NCBI GenBank assembly: GCA_017308515.1
Contig: JAFKEN010000006.1
Span: forward strand, 540,479 to 604,478
Length of the DNA stretch: 64,000 nt
Direction of reading: 5' to 3'
DNA from: Actinomycetales bacterium
GTDB lineage: Bacteria; Actinomycetota; Actinomycetes; Actinomycetales; Microbacteriaceae
A model generated the notes under the pieces. That model saw nothing but the letters and a program-made list of their open reading frames with translations. It was not told the DNA's origin and ran no database searches. Position numbers and translations under genes: made by a program. Positions 18,530 through 27,445 of this stretch are shown piece by piece. The stretch's first letter is position 1; each line of letters opens with the position of its first letter.

Positions 18530-19591
18530 GTGTCCGCCCGTTCCGCCGCACGGGTGCGCCGCTGGCGGCGCTACCTCGCCGACGAGCGCGCCGAGGCGGC
18601 GCTCTACCGCGAGCTCGCCCAGCGTCGCACCGGCGCCGACCGCGAGATCCTGCAGGGGCTCTCCGACGCCGAGTCGCGCCACGAGGCGCACTGGCTCGCG
18701 CTGCTGGGCGACGACGCCGGCCCCGCCCGCCCGATCGCGCTGCGCACGCGGTTCCTGATCTTCCTCGCGCGGCACTTCGGCTCGCTCTTCGTGCTCGCGC
18801 TCGCGCAGCGCGCCGAGGGCCGCAGCCCCTACGGCGCCGACGTCGACGCGACCGAGCAGATGGCGGCCGACGAGCGCATCCACGGCGAGGTGCTGCGCGG
18901 GCTCGCGGTGCGCGGCCGCACGCGCGTCGCCGGCTCGTTCCGCGCGGCCGTCTTCGGCGCCAACGACGGCCTCGTCAGCAACCTGGCGCTCGTGCTCGGC
19001 TTCGCCGGGGCGGGTGTCACCTCCGCGACGGTGCTGTTCGCGGGCATCGCCGGCGTGCTCGCCGGCGCGCTGTCGATGGGGGCGGGGGAGTACGTCTCGG
19101 TGCGCTCGCAGCGCGAGTTGCTCGACGCCAGCCGCCCCGACCCCGGCTCGGAGGAGGTTCTCGGGCACCTCGACGTCGACGCCAACGAGCTCGCCCTCGT
19201 CTACCGCGCCCGCGGCGAGAACGCCGACGACGCCGAGCGCCACGCGCGCCGCGTGCTCGGGGCCGGGCGGCTCGACAGCGCGCTGCTGTCGACCGTCGAG
19301 GAGCACGAGGCGGTCGGCGGCCCGTGGCGCGCCGCGATCTCGAGCTTCCTGTTCTTCGCGACCGGGGCCGTGATCCCGGTGCTGCCCTACGCGTTCGGCG
19401 CCGGCGGGTGGATCGCCGTCGCGATCGCCGCGGGAACCGTCGGCATCGCGCTGCTGGCGACCGGCGCGATCGTCGGGGTGCTCTCGGGGGCCTCGCCCCT
19501 CAGGCGTGCCCTGCGCCAGCTCGCGATCGGACTCGGCGCGGCGCTCGTGACCTACCTGCTGGGCCTTGCCTTCGGCACCGTGCTCGGCTGA
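18530..19591 (+). CDS. VIT1/CCC1 family iron/manganese transporter with ferritin-like N-terminus
   Basis: A 353-aa membrane protein. Residues 1-140 look like a rubrerythrin/ferritin-like helical domain (Glu/His-rich helices such as DERAEAALYRELAQ and GLSDAESRHEAHW). The rest is a VIT1-type transporter with FGANDGLVSNLALVLGFAG, MGAGEYVSVRSQREL and three C-terminal helices. The family moves Fe2+ or Mn2+ out of the cytoplasm. It begins 4 nt after the epimerase, though a functional link is unlikely. The domain order is normal for actinobacterial members. Confidence 0.9.
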   Translation: MSARSAARVRRWRRYLADERAEAALYRELAQRRTGADREILQGLSDAESRHEAHWLALLGDDAGPARPIALRTRFLIFLARHFGSLFVLALAQRAEGRSPYGADVDATEQMAADERIHGEVLRGLAVRGRTRVAGSFRAAVFGANDGLVSNLALVLGFAGAGVTSATVLFAGIAGVLAGALSMGAGEYVSVRSQRELLDASRPDPGSEEVLGHLDVDANELALVYRARGENADDAERHARRVLGAGRLDSALLSTVEEHEAVGGPWRAAISSFLFFATGAVIPVLPYAFGAGGWIAVAIAAGTVGIALLATGAIVGVLSGASPLRRALRQLAIGLGAALVTYLLGLAFGTVLG

Positions 19592-19649
19592 TCGGGTCGG
19601 CGGGCGACCCCGCCGCGACGGCAGGCGCGACGCGTCGGCCCCCGCGGTG

Positions 19650-19672
19650 AAAGATCCGGCGCGCTCGCGACA
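19650..19672 (+). promoter_or_regulatory. Promoter-like element before the ECF sigma gene
   Basis: AAAGATCC (19650-19657), 8 nt, CGCGACA (19666-19672), then 10 nt to the ATG. The same words with the same spacings occur before the partner gene at 20206-20228. The identical geometry suggests a promoter read by the encoded sigma factor (autoregulation) with a leaderless start. Confidence 0.6.
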
Positions 19673-19682
19673 CAATCACGGT

Positions 19683-20231
19683 ATGGGCGATGCCGTCGCG
19701 GACTTCACCGCGCTCTACGGGCGGTACCTGCCCGCGATCGGCGCGTACCTCGCGCGCCGCGTCGACCGCGCCGACGTCGAGGATCTCGCGGCCGACGTCT
19801 TCGCCGTCGCCTGGCGGCGCCGCGAACGCATCCCCGCGGAGGCCGAACTCCCCTGGCTGTACAAGATCGCCGGCCACCTGGTCGCAAACCACCGGCGCCG
19901 GCTCGCCTCCCGTGCCTCCGTGCTCGCGCGGCTGCGCCCCGCGGACCCCGCGCCCGGTGCGGATGCGCTCCTCGACGACGACCCCGACCTCGCCGCCGCC
20001 TGGGGCCGGCTCGGGGCGCGCGAGCGGGAGATCCTCGGCCTCGTCGTGCTCGACGACCTGCCGGTGGGCGACGCCGCGGTCGCGTTCGGGATCACGGCCA
20101 ACGCCGCGAGCATCCGCCTGCACCGCGCGAAGAAGGCGCTCGCCGCCGGGCTCGAGCGGGAGCGGCTCGAGCGAGAGCGGCTCGAGCAGGCCGGGCGCGA
20201 GCCGGAAAGATCCGCGACCCCCGCGACATAG
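19683..20231 (+). CDS. ECF-type RNA polymerase sigma factor
   Basis: A 182-aa sigma factor with region 2 (LYGRYLPAIGAYLARRVDRA, then VEDLAADVFAVAWRR) and region 4 (LGAREREILGLVVLDDLPVG, then ITANAASIRLHRAKKAL). The tail repeats the motif [LR]ERER (LERERLERERLEQ), a short charged helix. It is followed after 7 nt by a one-helix membrane protein that may be its anti-sigma factor. Both genes carry the same upstream element, so it probably activates its own operon. The target stress is unknown. Confidence 0.9.
   Translation: MGDAVADFTALYGRYLPAIGAYLARRVDRADVEDLAADVFAVAWRRRERIPAEAELPWLYKIAGHLVANHRRRLASRASVLARLRPADPAPGADALLDDDPDLAAAWGRLGAREREILGLVVLDDLPVGDAAVAFGITANAASIRLHRAKKALAAGLERERLERERLEQAGREPERSATPAT
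20206..20228 (+). promoter_or_regulatory. Promoter-like element before the sigma-partner gene
   Basis: AAAGATCC (20206-20213), 8 nt, CGCGACA (20222-20228), then exactly 10 nt to the ATG at 20239. This is the same layout as before the sigma gene. It overlaps the 3' end of the sigma coding sequence, which makes a second, internal promoter plausible. Confidence 0.6.
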
Positions 20232-20238
20232 ACCGGGT

Positions 20239-21669
20239 ATGGACGACAGCGACCTCTCCGACCGCCTGCGCCGCGCCGCGCGACCGGCCGACCCCCTCCT
20301 GCCCGACACCGTCGTGAGCGGAGCGCCGGGCCGACGCGCGCCGCGCACCGTCGACGGCGCCCGCGTCGCGCGCACCGCGCTCGGCGGTGCCGGCGCGCTC
20401 GGACTGGTGACCGTCGGCGCGCTCGCCGTGAGCGCGGCGCTTGCGCCGACCGCGCCGCTGTTCACGGCGGCGGCCGGGTCGTCTGGTGCGCGCACCGAGG
20501 CGAGCGGCCTCGCGGCCGACTCGAAGATGATCGCCGGCCCGTGGATCGACTATCACTACACCGCGGGCGCCGGCCTGCCGACGGGCTCCGGTCGCGGACA
20601 TGTGCAGCAGCTCGTGCGCGATGACGACCCGGTCGGCACCCTGCGCCACCTCGCCGAGGTCTTCGGCGTCGCGGGCGAGCCCGAGCAGCCCGACTACTCC
20701 GACCCGAGCTATCCCACGTGGACCGTCGGGCCGCAGGACGGCAGCGCACCCAACGTGACTCTGACCGACGCGGGCACCGGCAGCTGGTGGTTCAACGACC
20801 CGGCGGCCTATCCCGAACCGGTGTGCGAGCCCGCGCCCGAGCCGGTCGTGGTCGGCGGCGACGCGGTCACCGACCAGGTCTGCACGGTTCCCGACGTCGG
20901 CCCGAACCCGCTCACCGAGGACGTGGTGCGCGTGCAGGCGTCCGAGCTGTTCGGGCGCGTCGGGCTGCCGACCGACCCCGCCACCGTCCGCGTGACGGTC
21001 GACGACTGGGGCTCCTCGGCCACCGCCGGTCTCGTCGTCGACGGCGTCGAGACGGCGGTCGAGTGGTCGGTCGGGTGGGGGCCGACGGGCGAGCTCGCCT
21101 GGGCCGCCGGCAACACGGTGCACGCCGTCGACCGCGGCGAGTTCGACACGATCTCCGCGTCCGCGGCGGTCGACCGTCTCTCCGACGGGCGCTGGTGGGG
21201 GGCGCCGGGCGCGGAATATGCCGGCGGGGGCATGATCGCGTTCGCGCGCGACGCGGCGACGGACGTCGCGGGCCCGGATGCCGGGGAGAGCGAGCCGCCG
21301 GCCGGGGATTCCGCCGATCCGGCCGAGCCCGCCGATCCGGACGCGACGCCGAGCGCCGAGCCGACGGGGGAGCCGAGCGAGCCGCCGACCGCCGAGCCGA
21401 CGGCCGAGCCGAGCGCGACCCCGCTGCCCGATCCGAGCGGCGAGCCGAGCCCGGATCCCGTCGCCACCCCCGAGGTCGTGACGCTCGCGCTCGACGAGGC
21501 CCACGCGACGCTGCTGCTCATGTGGGACGCGAACGGCGACGCGTGGCTCGTGCCGGGCTGGGTGTACCCGCACCCGGACGGCTGGTGGCTCGCGACCGCC
21601 TCGGTGGTCGACGGCGTCATCGCGCTGCCGGCGCCCTTCGACGGCGAGGCCGTTCCGTTCGTGGAGTGA
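20239..21669 (+). CDS. Membrane-anchored putative anti-sigma/sensor protein
   Basis: A 476-aa protein with a short charged cytoplasmic part (residues 1-50, DLSDRLRRAARPADPLLPDT), one membrane helix at about 54-76 and a large outer domain. Around residues 349-409 is a low-complexity linker rich in EPTAEPS/DP repeats, followed by a final folded segment to VPFVE. No zinc anti-sigma motif (His-x3-Cys-x2-Cys) is seen. The position after an ECF sigma gene and the shared promoter element suggest an anti-sigma or sigma-regulated surface protein. The outer domain is not recognised. Confidence 0.7.
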   Translation: MDDSDLSDRLRRAARPADPLLPDTVVSGAPGRRAPRTVDGARVARTALGGAGALGLVTVGALAVSAALAPTAPLFTAAAGSSGARTEASGLAADSKMIAGPWIDYHYTAGAGLPTGSGRGHVQQLVRDDDPVGTLRHLAEVFGVAGEPEQPDYSDPSYPTWTVGPQDGSAPNVTLTDAGTGSWWFNDPAAYPEPVCEPAPEPVVVGGDAVTDQVCTVPDVGPNPLTEDVVRVQASELFGRVGLPTDPATVRVTVDDWGSSATAGLVVDGVETAVEWSVGWGPTGELAWAAGNTVHAVDRGEFDTISASAAVDRLSDGRWWGAPGAEYAGGGMIAFARDAATDVAGPDAGESEPPAGDSADPAEPADPDATPSAEPTGEPSEPPTAEPTAEPSATPLPDPSGEPSPDPVATPEVVTLALDEAHATLLLMWDANGDAWLVPGWVYPHPDGWWLATASVVDGVIALPAPFDGEAVPFVE

Positions 21670-21800
21670 GGCGCGTCGGGCCGCGACCCTCCGAGGCGAG
21701 GGCCGCGTCGCGATCCCCGTCGCCGTGAGATCGCCGAGCGCCCGCCCCGAGAGGGTCGGGAAACGCGCTCCGGCGCGGCCGGCGGGAGCATGCTCGCACC

Positions 21801-21854
21801 ATGGACCACGTCGACGAGACCCGGGCGATGGACCACGTCGACGAGACCCGGGCG
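21801..21854 (+). repeat. Exact 27-bp tandem duplication at the start of a small gene
   Basis: Positions 21801-21827 and 21828-21854 are identical and in frame. Each encodes MDHVDETRA, duplicating the start codon and N-terminus of the three-helix-bundle gene. Confidence 0.95.
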
Positions 21855-22031
21855 TTGGAGTCGGTCATCGACCGCCTCGCCCAGCAGTACGCCCCGATCC
21901 CCCGCGCCGAGATCGCCGCGATCGTGCGTCACGAGGTCGACAAGTTCTCCGGAGCGCCGATCAGGGATCACATCCCCGCCCTGGTCGAGCACGCCGTGCA
22001 CGAGGTGCTCGCGCCGATCAGTCTCGTCTGA
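21801..22031 (+). CDS. Three-helix-bundle small actinobacterial protein
   Basis: A 76-aa acidic helical protein. The part from ALESVIDRLAQQYAPIPRAE to HAVHEVLAPISLV resembles the small three-helix-bundle dimerisation proteins common in actinobacteria. The first 9 codons (MDHVDETRA) are exactly duplicated, so there are two in-frame ATG starts, at 21801 and 21828. Either could be used. The function is unknown, and neither neighbour suggests a role. Confidence 0.7.
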   Translation: MDHVDETRAMDHVDETRALESVIDRLAQQYAPIPRAEIAAIVRHEVDKFSGAPIRDHIPALVEHAVHEVLAPISLV

Positions 22032-22111
22032 TCCCCGGCACCGCCCCCGGCGGATCCGGCCCCCGGTCATCCCCCCAACTGACCGGGGGCTGCGGTCTGC
22101 GCCGAAAATCG

Positions 22112-22576
22112 TCAGTCGAGCGGCGCTGCCTCGGCTGGCGATCGTCCACGGCCGCGAGGCCGGCTCGCGATGACCATGGCGAGATGGACGATGCAGGCGA
22201 GCGCGACCAGGAGACCGGCCACGATCTCGAGCCCCTCCGCCGGCGCGCCGAACGCGACGGCGACGATCCAGCCTGCACCGGTGAGCGTCACGGCCCCGGC
22301 TGACATCAGGATCCACTCGGGTCGTCCCGCCTCCGCGATCGACCCTGTCAGCGCGGACGCGACGGTCGCGGTGGCCAGGACCGAGATCAGGAAGATGAAC
22401 GCGAAGCTACCCGCGGCAAGTGGGGCCAACCAGTCGCTGCAGAGCTCGATGCAGGTTCCCGGCGGATAAGTGGCGCGGGGGGCAACTCCGATCATCGCGA
22501 ACCCTGTGATCGGAAGCGCGACCAACAGCCAGCAGGCCGCAATCGCGCCGACCATCTGGCTCCGACGCGCCCTCAT
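22112..22576 (-). CDS. Four-helix membrane protein of unknown function
   Basis: A 154-aa protein with four hydrophobic helices (about residues 9-30, 50-75, 87-108 and 112-133) and an outer loop with two Cys (CIELCSDW). The ATG overlaps the stop of the TetR gene (ATGA), so it is translated from the TetR transcript and is the most likely partner or target of that regulator. No transporter or enzyme motif is visible. The tail is basic and Arg-rich. Confidence 0.75.
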   Translation of the reverse strand: MRARRSQMVGAIAACWLLVALPITGFAMIGVAPRATYPPGTCIELCSDWLAPLAAGSFAFIFLISVLATATVASALTGSIAEAGRPEWILMSAGAVTLTGAGWIVAVAFGAPAEGLEIVAGLLVALACIVHLAMVIASRPRGRGRSPAEAAPLD

Positions 22577-23268
22577 CGAGGTGCTCCGGTATGCGCCACC
22601 GCCTCCGCGGCCCGCCGCTCCTCGAGCGCCTGCAGCAGCAGCACGAGGGTGAACTCGAACTCCAGGTCGGGATCGCAGGCCACGAGCTCGTCGGGGGTCT
22701 GCCCGGCACCCGCGAACTCCGCCAGGTGCGGGAGGGTCTCGCCCCATTGCGCGAGGAGCGCGGCGGACCGCTCCGCGTCGTGCTCGACGAGGTTGTGGCT
22801 GAATCCGAGCAGGCGACTGCCGAAGAGGTGCACCGCGTGGTGGCTGAGCGCGCGCGAGAAGCCGCCGCCGCGCAGGATGCCGAGCACCGCATCCACGTGC
22901 CGCAGCACCGCCGGGGTCGCCGGCCGGGCCTCGAGCGCGCGCATCGCCCACGGGTGGGCCAGCATCACCCCGCGCGCGGCGTGGACCGTGCCGCGGAGGG
23001 CGTCGCGCCACGGCTCCGCCGTCACCGGAACGATGTCGCTGACGACGCGGTCGAGCATCGCGTCGACCAGCTCGTCCTTGCCGTCGACGTGGTGGTAGAG
23101 CGCCATCGGGTCGACCTTCAACTGGGTCGCCAGCCGGCGCATGCTGATCGCGTCGAGACCGTCGCGGTCGGCGAGCTCGATCGCGGTGCCGACGATGCGC
23201 CCGCGGCTCAGTCGGCTGCGGCGCGTGATGACGTTGATCGCGGTGGTCGCTTCTCGGCGGCGGGCCAT
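22573..23268 (-). CDS. TetR/AcrR family regulator
   Basis: A 231-aa repressor. The DNA-binding domain is at about residues 22-68 (IVGTAIELADRDGLDAISMR, then LKVDPMALYHHVDGKDELVD). The C-terminal part (WRDALRGTVHAARGVMLAHP) matches the tetracycline-repressor-type ligand domain. The ATG is 6 nt after TACACT (minus strand, 23280-23275), a good -10 for a leaderless mRNA. It is co-transcribed with the membrane protein and divergent from the kdp operon. Whether it affects kdp is unknown. Confidence 0.88.
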   Translation of the reverse strand: MARRREATTAINVITRRSRLSRGRIVGTAIELADRDGLDAISMRRLATQLKVDPMALYHHVDGKDELVDAMLDRVVSDIVPVTAEPWRDALRGTVHAARGVMLAHPWAMRALEARPATPAVLRHVDAVLGILRGGGFSRALSHHAVHLFGSRLLGFSHNLVEHDAERSAALLAQWGETLPHLAEFAGAGQTPDELVACDPDLEFEFTLVLLLQALEERRAAEAVAHTGAPR

Positions 23269-23391
23269 CGGCGCAGTGTACGTCGCGCACCTCCGACCGC
23301 GGCGGGAGCGCGCACGCCGTGGAGTGGCGGCACTCGCGGAGCAACCCGGGGTGGTCCCGACGCTCGGATCGCGTCAGGAGATCGCGGGGGG

Positions 23392-23413
23392 CCGTGAGGA
23401 TTCCGTCAGGATC
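23392..23413 (+). promoter_or_regulatory. Candidate KdpE box (11-bp direct repeat)
   Basis: CCGTGAGGATT and CCGTCAGGATC lie head-to-tail with an 11-bp period, the layout bound by OmpR/PhoB-type regulators. A third, weaker copy (CGTCAGGAGAT) is 21 bp further upstream. A -35-like TTGACT (23438-23443) lies 24 bp downstream, before the first kdp start at 23486. KdpE is encoded at the end of the operon. Confidence 0.5.
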
Positions 23414-23485
23414 CGCACTCGGCCCGCCGAGCCGGCGTTGACTCCTGGCGGCCCGCCGGAATCGACGGGTCGCGGAGGAGGAAAC

Positions 23486-23569
23486 GTGCTGGACGTCATC
23501 GTCGTCGCGGCGATCGTCGCTCTCGTCGCCGTGCTCGCGGCGATCGGTCGGGGGGTCGAGCGACTGTGA
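23486..23569 (+). CDS. 27-aa membrane peptide preceding kdpF
   Basis: A tiny gene with an excellent ribosome-binding site (GGAGGAGGAAAC) and a GTG start. The product is one hydrophobic helix ending in GRGVERL. Its stop overlaps the GTG of kdpF by 4 nt, so it is in the kdp operon and translated first. It is not KdpF itself, which is the next frame. It may be a small subunit or regulator of the pump, or a leader peptide; no function is known to me. Confidence 0.6.
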   Translation: MLDVIVVAAIVALVAVLAAIGRGVERL

Positions 23570-23655
23570 TCGTTCTCGAGGTGATCGCCGCAGCTCTCGC
23601 GCTCGGCGCCATCGGTTATCTCGTGGTCGCCCTGGTCGCGCCGGAGCGATTCTGA
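23566..23655 (+). CDS. kdpF: KdpF small subunit of the potassium pump
   Basis: A 29-aa single-helix peptide with the typical KdpF ending [13 protein letters not shown]. KdpF stabilises the KdpFABC complex in the membrane. The GTG overlaps the preceding peptide gene and its TGA overlaps the ATG of kdpA, so the three are read as a coupled chain. Confidence 0.88.
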   Translation: MIVLEVIAAALALGAIGYLVVALVAPERF

Positions 23656-25337
23656 TGCTCGCGGCGTGGGGTCTGTTCGCGGCCCAGCTGCTGACGCTGG
23701 CCGCGGTGCTCGTCGCGATCCACCTGCCCGTGGGCAACTACCTCGCGTGGGCGCTCGGGTCGCCGCGCGACCTCTTCGTGGAGCGCGGGATCTATCGGCT
23801 GGTCGGCGTCGACCCCTCCCGCGAGCAGAGCTGGCCGGCCTACCTGCGGGCGATCCTGGTGTTCTCGCTGCTGGGCATCCTGGCGGTGTACGCATTGCAG
23901 CGGATGCAGGCCCTGCTGCCTCTGTCGCTGGGCCTCCCGGCGGTCAGCGAGCCGCTCGCCTTCAACACGGCGATCTCGTTCGTGACCAACACGAACTGGC
24001 AGGCCTACTCGCCCGAGACGACCCTCGGGTACACGGTCCAAGCGCTCGGCCTGGCCGTGCAGAACTTCCTGTCCGCGGCGGTGGGGATCGCGGTCGCCGT
24101 CGCTCTGGTGCGGGGATTCGCGCGTCGCGGCTCGGGGACGATCGGCAACTTCTGGGTCGACCTCGTGCGCATCGTCGGCCGGGTGCTGCTGCCGCTTTCG
24201 ATCATCGCGGCGCTCGTGCTGCTCGCCGGGGGCGTGGTGCAGAACCTCGACGGGTTCACCACGGTCACGACCCTGACCGGCGACACCGCCACCGTTCCCG
24301 GCGGGCCGGTCGCCAGCCAGGAGGCGATCAAGCTGCTGGGGACCAACGGGGGCGGGTTCTTCAATGCGAACTCGGCCCACCCGTTCGAGAATCCGAGCGC
24401 CTGGACCAGCCTGTTCGAGGTCGTGCTGTTCCTCGCGATCCCCTTCAGCCTCCCTCGCGCGTTCGGGCGCCTCGTGGGCGACACACGTCAGGGATTCGCC
24501 ATCGCGGCGACGATGGCCGTGCTCTACCTGGTCGCCCTCGTCGCGATGACGGCGTTCGAACTCGCCGGATCCGGCGGTGCCCCGCAGGCGGCGGGGGCCG
24601 CGATGGAAGGCAAGGAGGCCCGGTTCGGGATCGGCGCCTCGACGCTGTACGCCGCGTCCACCACCCTCACCTCGACCGGATCGGTCAACTCGATGCACGA
24701 CAGTTTCACCGCCCTCGGCGGCGGGGTCGCCATCCTCGACATGATGCTCGGCGAGGTCGCGCCCGGCGGTGTCGGATCGGGCCTGTACGGGATGCTCGTG
24801 CTCGCCGTGATCGCGGTGTTCGTCGCCGGCCTCATGGTCGGCCGCTCGCCCGAACTGCTCGGCAAGAGGATCGGGCCGCGAGAGATGAAGCTCGCGAGCC
24901 TCTACATCCTGACGACCCCGACGCTCGTGCTCGCCGGGGTCGGGCTGAGCTTCGCGATCCCCGCGCTGCGCGACGACATCCTCGCCCACTCCACCTCCAA
25001 CCCGGGGGCCCACGGCTTCAGCGAGGTGCTCTACGCCTTCACCTCGGCCGCGAACAACAACGGGTCGGCGTTCGCCGGGCTGAGCGCCGACACGCCGTGG
25101 CTCGACGCGGCCCTGGGTGTCGCGATGCTGTTCGGGCGCTTCGTTCCGATCGTGCTGGTGCTCGCTCTCGCCGGGTCGCTCGCCGCGCAGGAGAAGGTGC
25201 CGGTCACGTCCGGCACGCTCCCCACGCATCGGCCGCAGTTCGTGGGGCTGCTGCTGGGCACCACCGTCATCGTGACCGCACTCACCTACCTGCCCGCGCT
25301 CGCGCTCGGGCCGATCGCCGAAGGGCTCTCCTCGTGA
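23655..25337 (+). CDS. kdpA: Potassium-transporting ATPase subunit A
   Basis: A 560-aa channel-like subunit that binds and selects K+. Family blocks include [39 protein letters not shown] (the asparagine/glycine-rich filter region) and [16 protein letters not shown]. About ten helices are predicted and the full length is kept. The stop overlaps the kdpB GTG. Confidence 0.97.
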   Translation: MLAAWGLFAAQLLTLAAVLVAIHLPVGNYLAWALGSPRDLFVERGIYRLVGVDPSREQSWPAYLRAILVFSLLGILAVYALQRMQALLPLSLGLPAVSEPLAFNTAISFVTNTNWQAYSPETTLGYTVQALGLAVQNFLSAAVGIAVAVALVRGFARRGSGTIGNFWVDLVRIVGRVLLPLSIIAALVLLAGGVVQNLDGFTTVTTLTGDTATVPGGPVASQEAIKLLGTNGGGFFNANSAHPFENPSAWTSLFEVVLFLAIPFSLPRAFGRLVGDTRQGFAIAATMAVLYLVALVAMTAFELAGSGGAPQAAGAAMEGKEARFGIGASTLYAASTTLTSTGSVNSMHDSFTALGGGVAILDMMLGEVAPGGVGSGLYGMLVLAVIAVFVAGLMVGRSPELLGKRIGPREMKLASLYILTTPTLVLAGVGLSFAIPALRDDILAHSTSNPGAHGFSEVLYAFTSAANNNGSAFAGLSADTPWLDAALGVAMLFGRFVPIVLVLALAGSLAAQEKVPVTSGTLPTHRPQFVGLLLGTTVIVTALTYLPALALGPIAEGLSS

Positions 25338-27425
25338 CCACCCTCGTGACCTCCCGCCGCTCACGCGGCGGGGCGTTCTCGCCGCGCCAGCTCCTGGACG
25401 CTCTGCCGGGTGCGCTGCGCAAGCTCGATCCGCGCCGGATGTGGCGCAATCCGGTGATGATGCTCGTCGAGATCGGCGCCGCGCTCACCACCGTCGCGGC
25501 CGTGGTCGAGCCCTTCGTCGGCGCGGCCGTGGTCGCGCCGGGGTTCTCCGCCGCGATCGCCGTCTGGCTGTGGATCACCGTCGTGGCCGCCAACCTCGCC
25601 GAGTCCGTCGCCGAGGGGCGCGGCAAGGCGCAGGCGGCGAGCCTGCGGGCCACCCGGACGAGTACCCCGGCGCACCGGGTGCGCGACTACCGCGACGGCT
25701 CCGACGGCCTCGGCGCTCCGGTGGACGAGGTGGCCTCCGCGGATCTGCGTCCGAGCGACGTCGTTGTCGTCACCGCCGGAGAGGTGATCCCCGGAGACGG
25801 CGAGATCGTCTGGGGGATCGCCTCCGTCGACGAGTCGGCCATCACGGGCGAGTCGGCACCCGTCGTGCGGGAGCACGGCGGCGACCGCTCGGCGGTGACC
25901 GGCGGCACCCGGGTGCTCTCCGACCGCATCGTGGTGCGCGTCACGTCGCTGCCGGGGCAGACCTTCGTCGACCGCATGATCCGTCTCGTCGAGGGCGCCG
26001 CGCGCCAGAAGACGCCGAACGAGATCGCCCTCGACATCCTGCTGGCCAGCCTCACCATCGTGTTCCTCGTGGTCGTGCTCACGATCCGCCCGATCGCCGC
26101 GGTGGTCGGAGCCGACGTCGGGCTCCCGGTGCTCATCGCGCTGCTCGTGTGCCTCATCCCCACCACGATCGGGGCGCTTCTGTCGGCGATCGGCATCGCG
26201 GGGATGGACCGGCTCGTGCAACGCAACGTCCTCGCGAAGTCGGGTCGGGCGGTGGAGGCGGCCGGCGATGTGACGACGCTCCTGCTCGACAAGACCGGCA
26301 CCATCACCTACGGCAACCGCCAGGCCTCGGCCTTCTTCACCGTGGAGGAGGCGCCCCTGGAGACCCTCGTGCACGCGGCGCGCCTCGCCTCGCTGGCCGA
26401 CCCGACCCCCGAGGGACAGTCCATCGTCGAACTCGCCGCCGCCGACGGGGTGCTCGGCGAGCTGCCCGCGGGCTCGACACCGGTCCCCTTCACCGCGCAG
26501 ACGCGCATGAGCGGCGTCGACCTCGCCGACGGCACCGAGCTGCGCAAGGGTGCCGCGTCCGCGGTGCGCGCGTGGCTCGGGCAGCTGCCGACCCGCACCG
26601 ACGCGGCGCTCGAGGAGCGGGTCACTCGCATCGCCGAGGCCGGGGGGACGCCACTCGTGGTGGCCCGCCGCGGCCGCGACGGGAACGGCGGGGTGCTCGG
26701 CGTGATCCAGCTCAAGGACATCGTCAAGTCCGGCCTGCGGGACCGGTTCGCCGAGCTGCGCGATGGGCATCCGCACGGTGATGATCACCGGCGACAACGC
26801 CCTGACCGCGAAGGCGATCGCCGACGAGGCCGGTGTCGACGACTTCCTCGCCGAGGCGACCCCGGAGGACAAGCTCGCCCTCATCCGCCGGGAGCAGGCC
26901 GCGGGCAACCTGGTCGCGATGACCGGCGACGGCACGAACGACGCCCCGGCCCTGGCGCAGGCCGACGTCGGCGTCGCCATGAACTCCGGCACCTCGGCGG
27001 CGAAGGAAGCCGGCAACATGGTCGACCTGGACTCCGATCCGACGAAGCTCGTCGACATCGTGGCGATCGGCAAGCAGCTGCTGATCACCCGGGGATCGCT
27101 GACCACGTTCTCGATCGCCAACGACGTCGCCAAGTACTTCGCGATCATCCCCGCGATGTTCGCCGGTGCGTTCCCGGGGCTCGAGGCGCTCGATCTCATG
27201 CGGCTGCATTCGAGCGGATCGGCGATCCTCTCGGCTCTGATCTTCAACGCACTGGTGATCGTCGCGCTCATCCCGCTCGCCTTGCGGGGCGTGCGCTACC
27301 GACCGGCGTCGGCCTCGCGCATCCTGTCGCGCAACCTGCTCGTGTACGGACTCGGCGGTCTCGTCGCACCGTTCCTGGGCATCAAGGCGATCGACCTCCT
27401 GCTCGGGCTCGTCCCGGGCCTGTGA
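25334..27425 (+). pseudogene. kdpB: Potassium-transporting ATPase subunit B, frameshifted
   Basis: This P-type ATPase subunit hydrolyses ATP for K+ uptake. The first part (25334-26761) has the membrane helices, SVDESAITGESAPV and the phosphorylation site LLLDKTGTITYG. The second part (from ATG 26763) has [20 protein letters not shown] and [19 protein letters not shown]. The two are in different frames: GAGCTGCGCGATGGGC lacks one CG relative to the expected Leu-Arg-Ala-Met-Gly reading. Restoring 2 nt gives a normal protein of about 697 aa. Without it, the first frame reads on without a stop into kdpC. This is either a real lesion that disables the pump or an assembly error in a CG run. Confidence 0.9.
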
Positions 27426-27445
27426 CTCCGACGGAAGGCATTCCC

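Noticed and set aside
19500-20495. Minus-strand frames opposite the sigma-factor gene
   Set aside because: The sigma regions 2 and 4 on the plus strand are unambiguous. The antisense frames have no recognisable domain.
23636-23655. Treating kdpF as the 27-aa peptide at 23486
   Set aside because: The second peptide (23566-23655) carries the KdpF ending [13 protein letters not shown]; the first does not.
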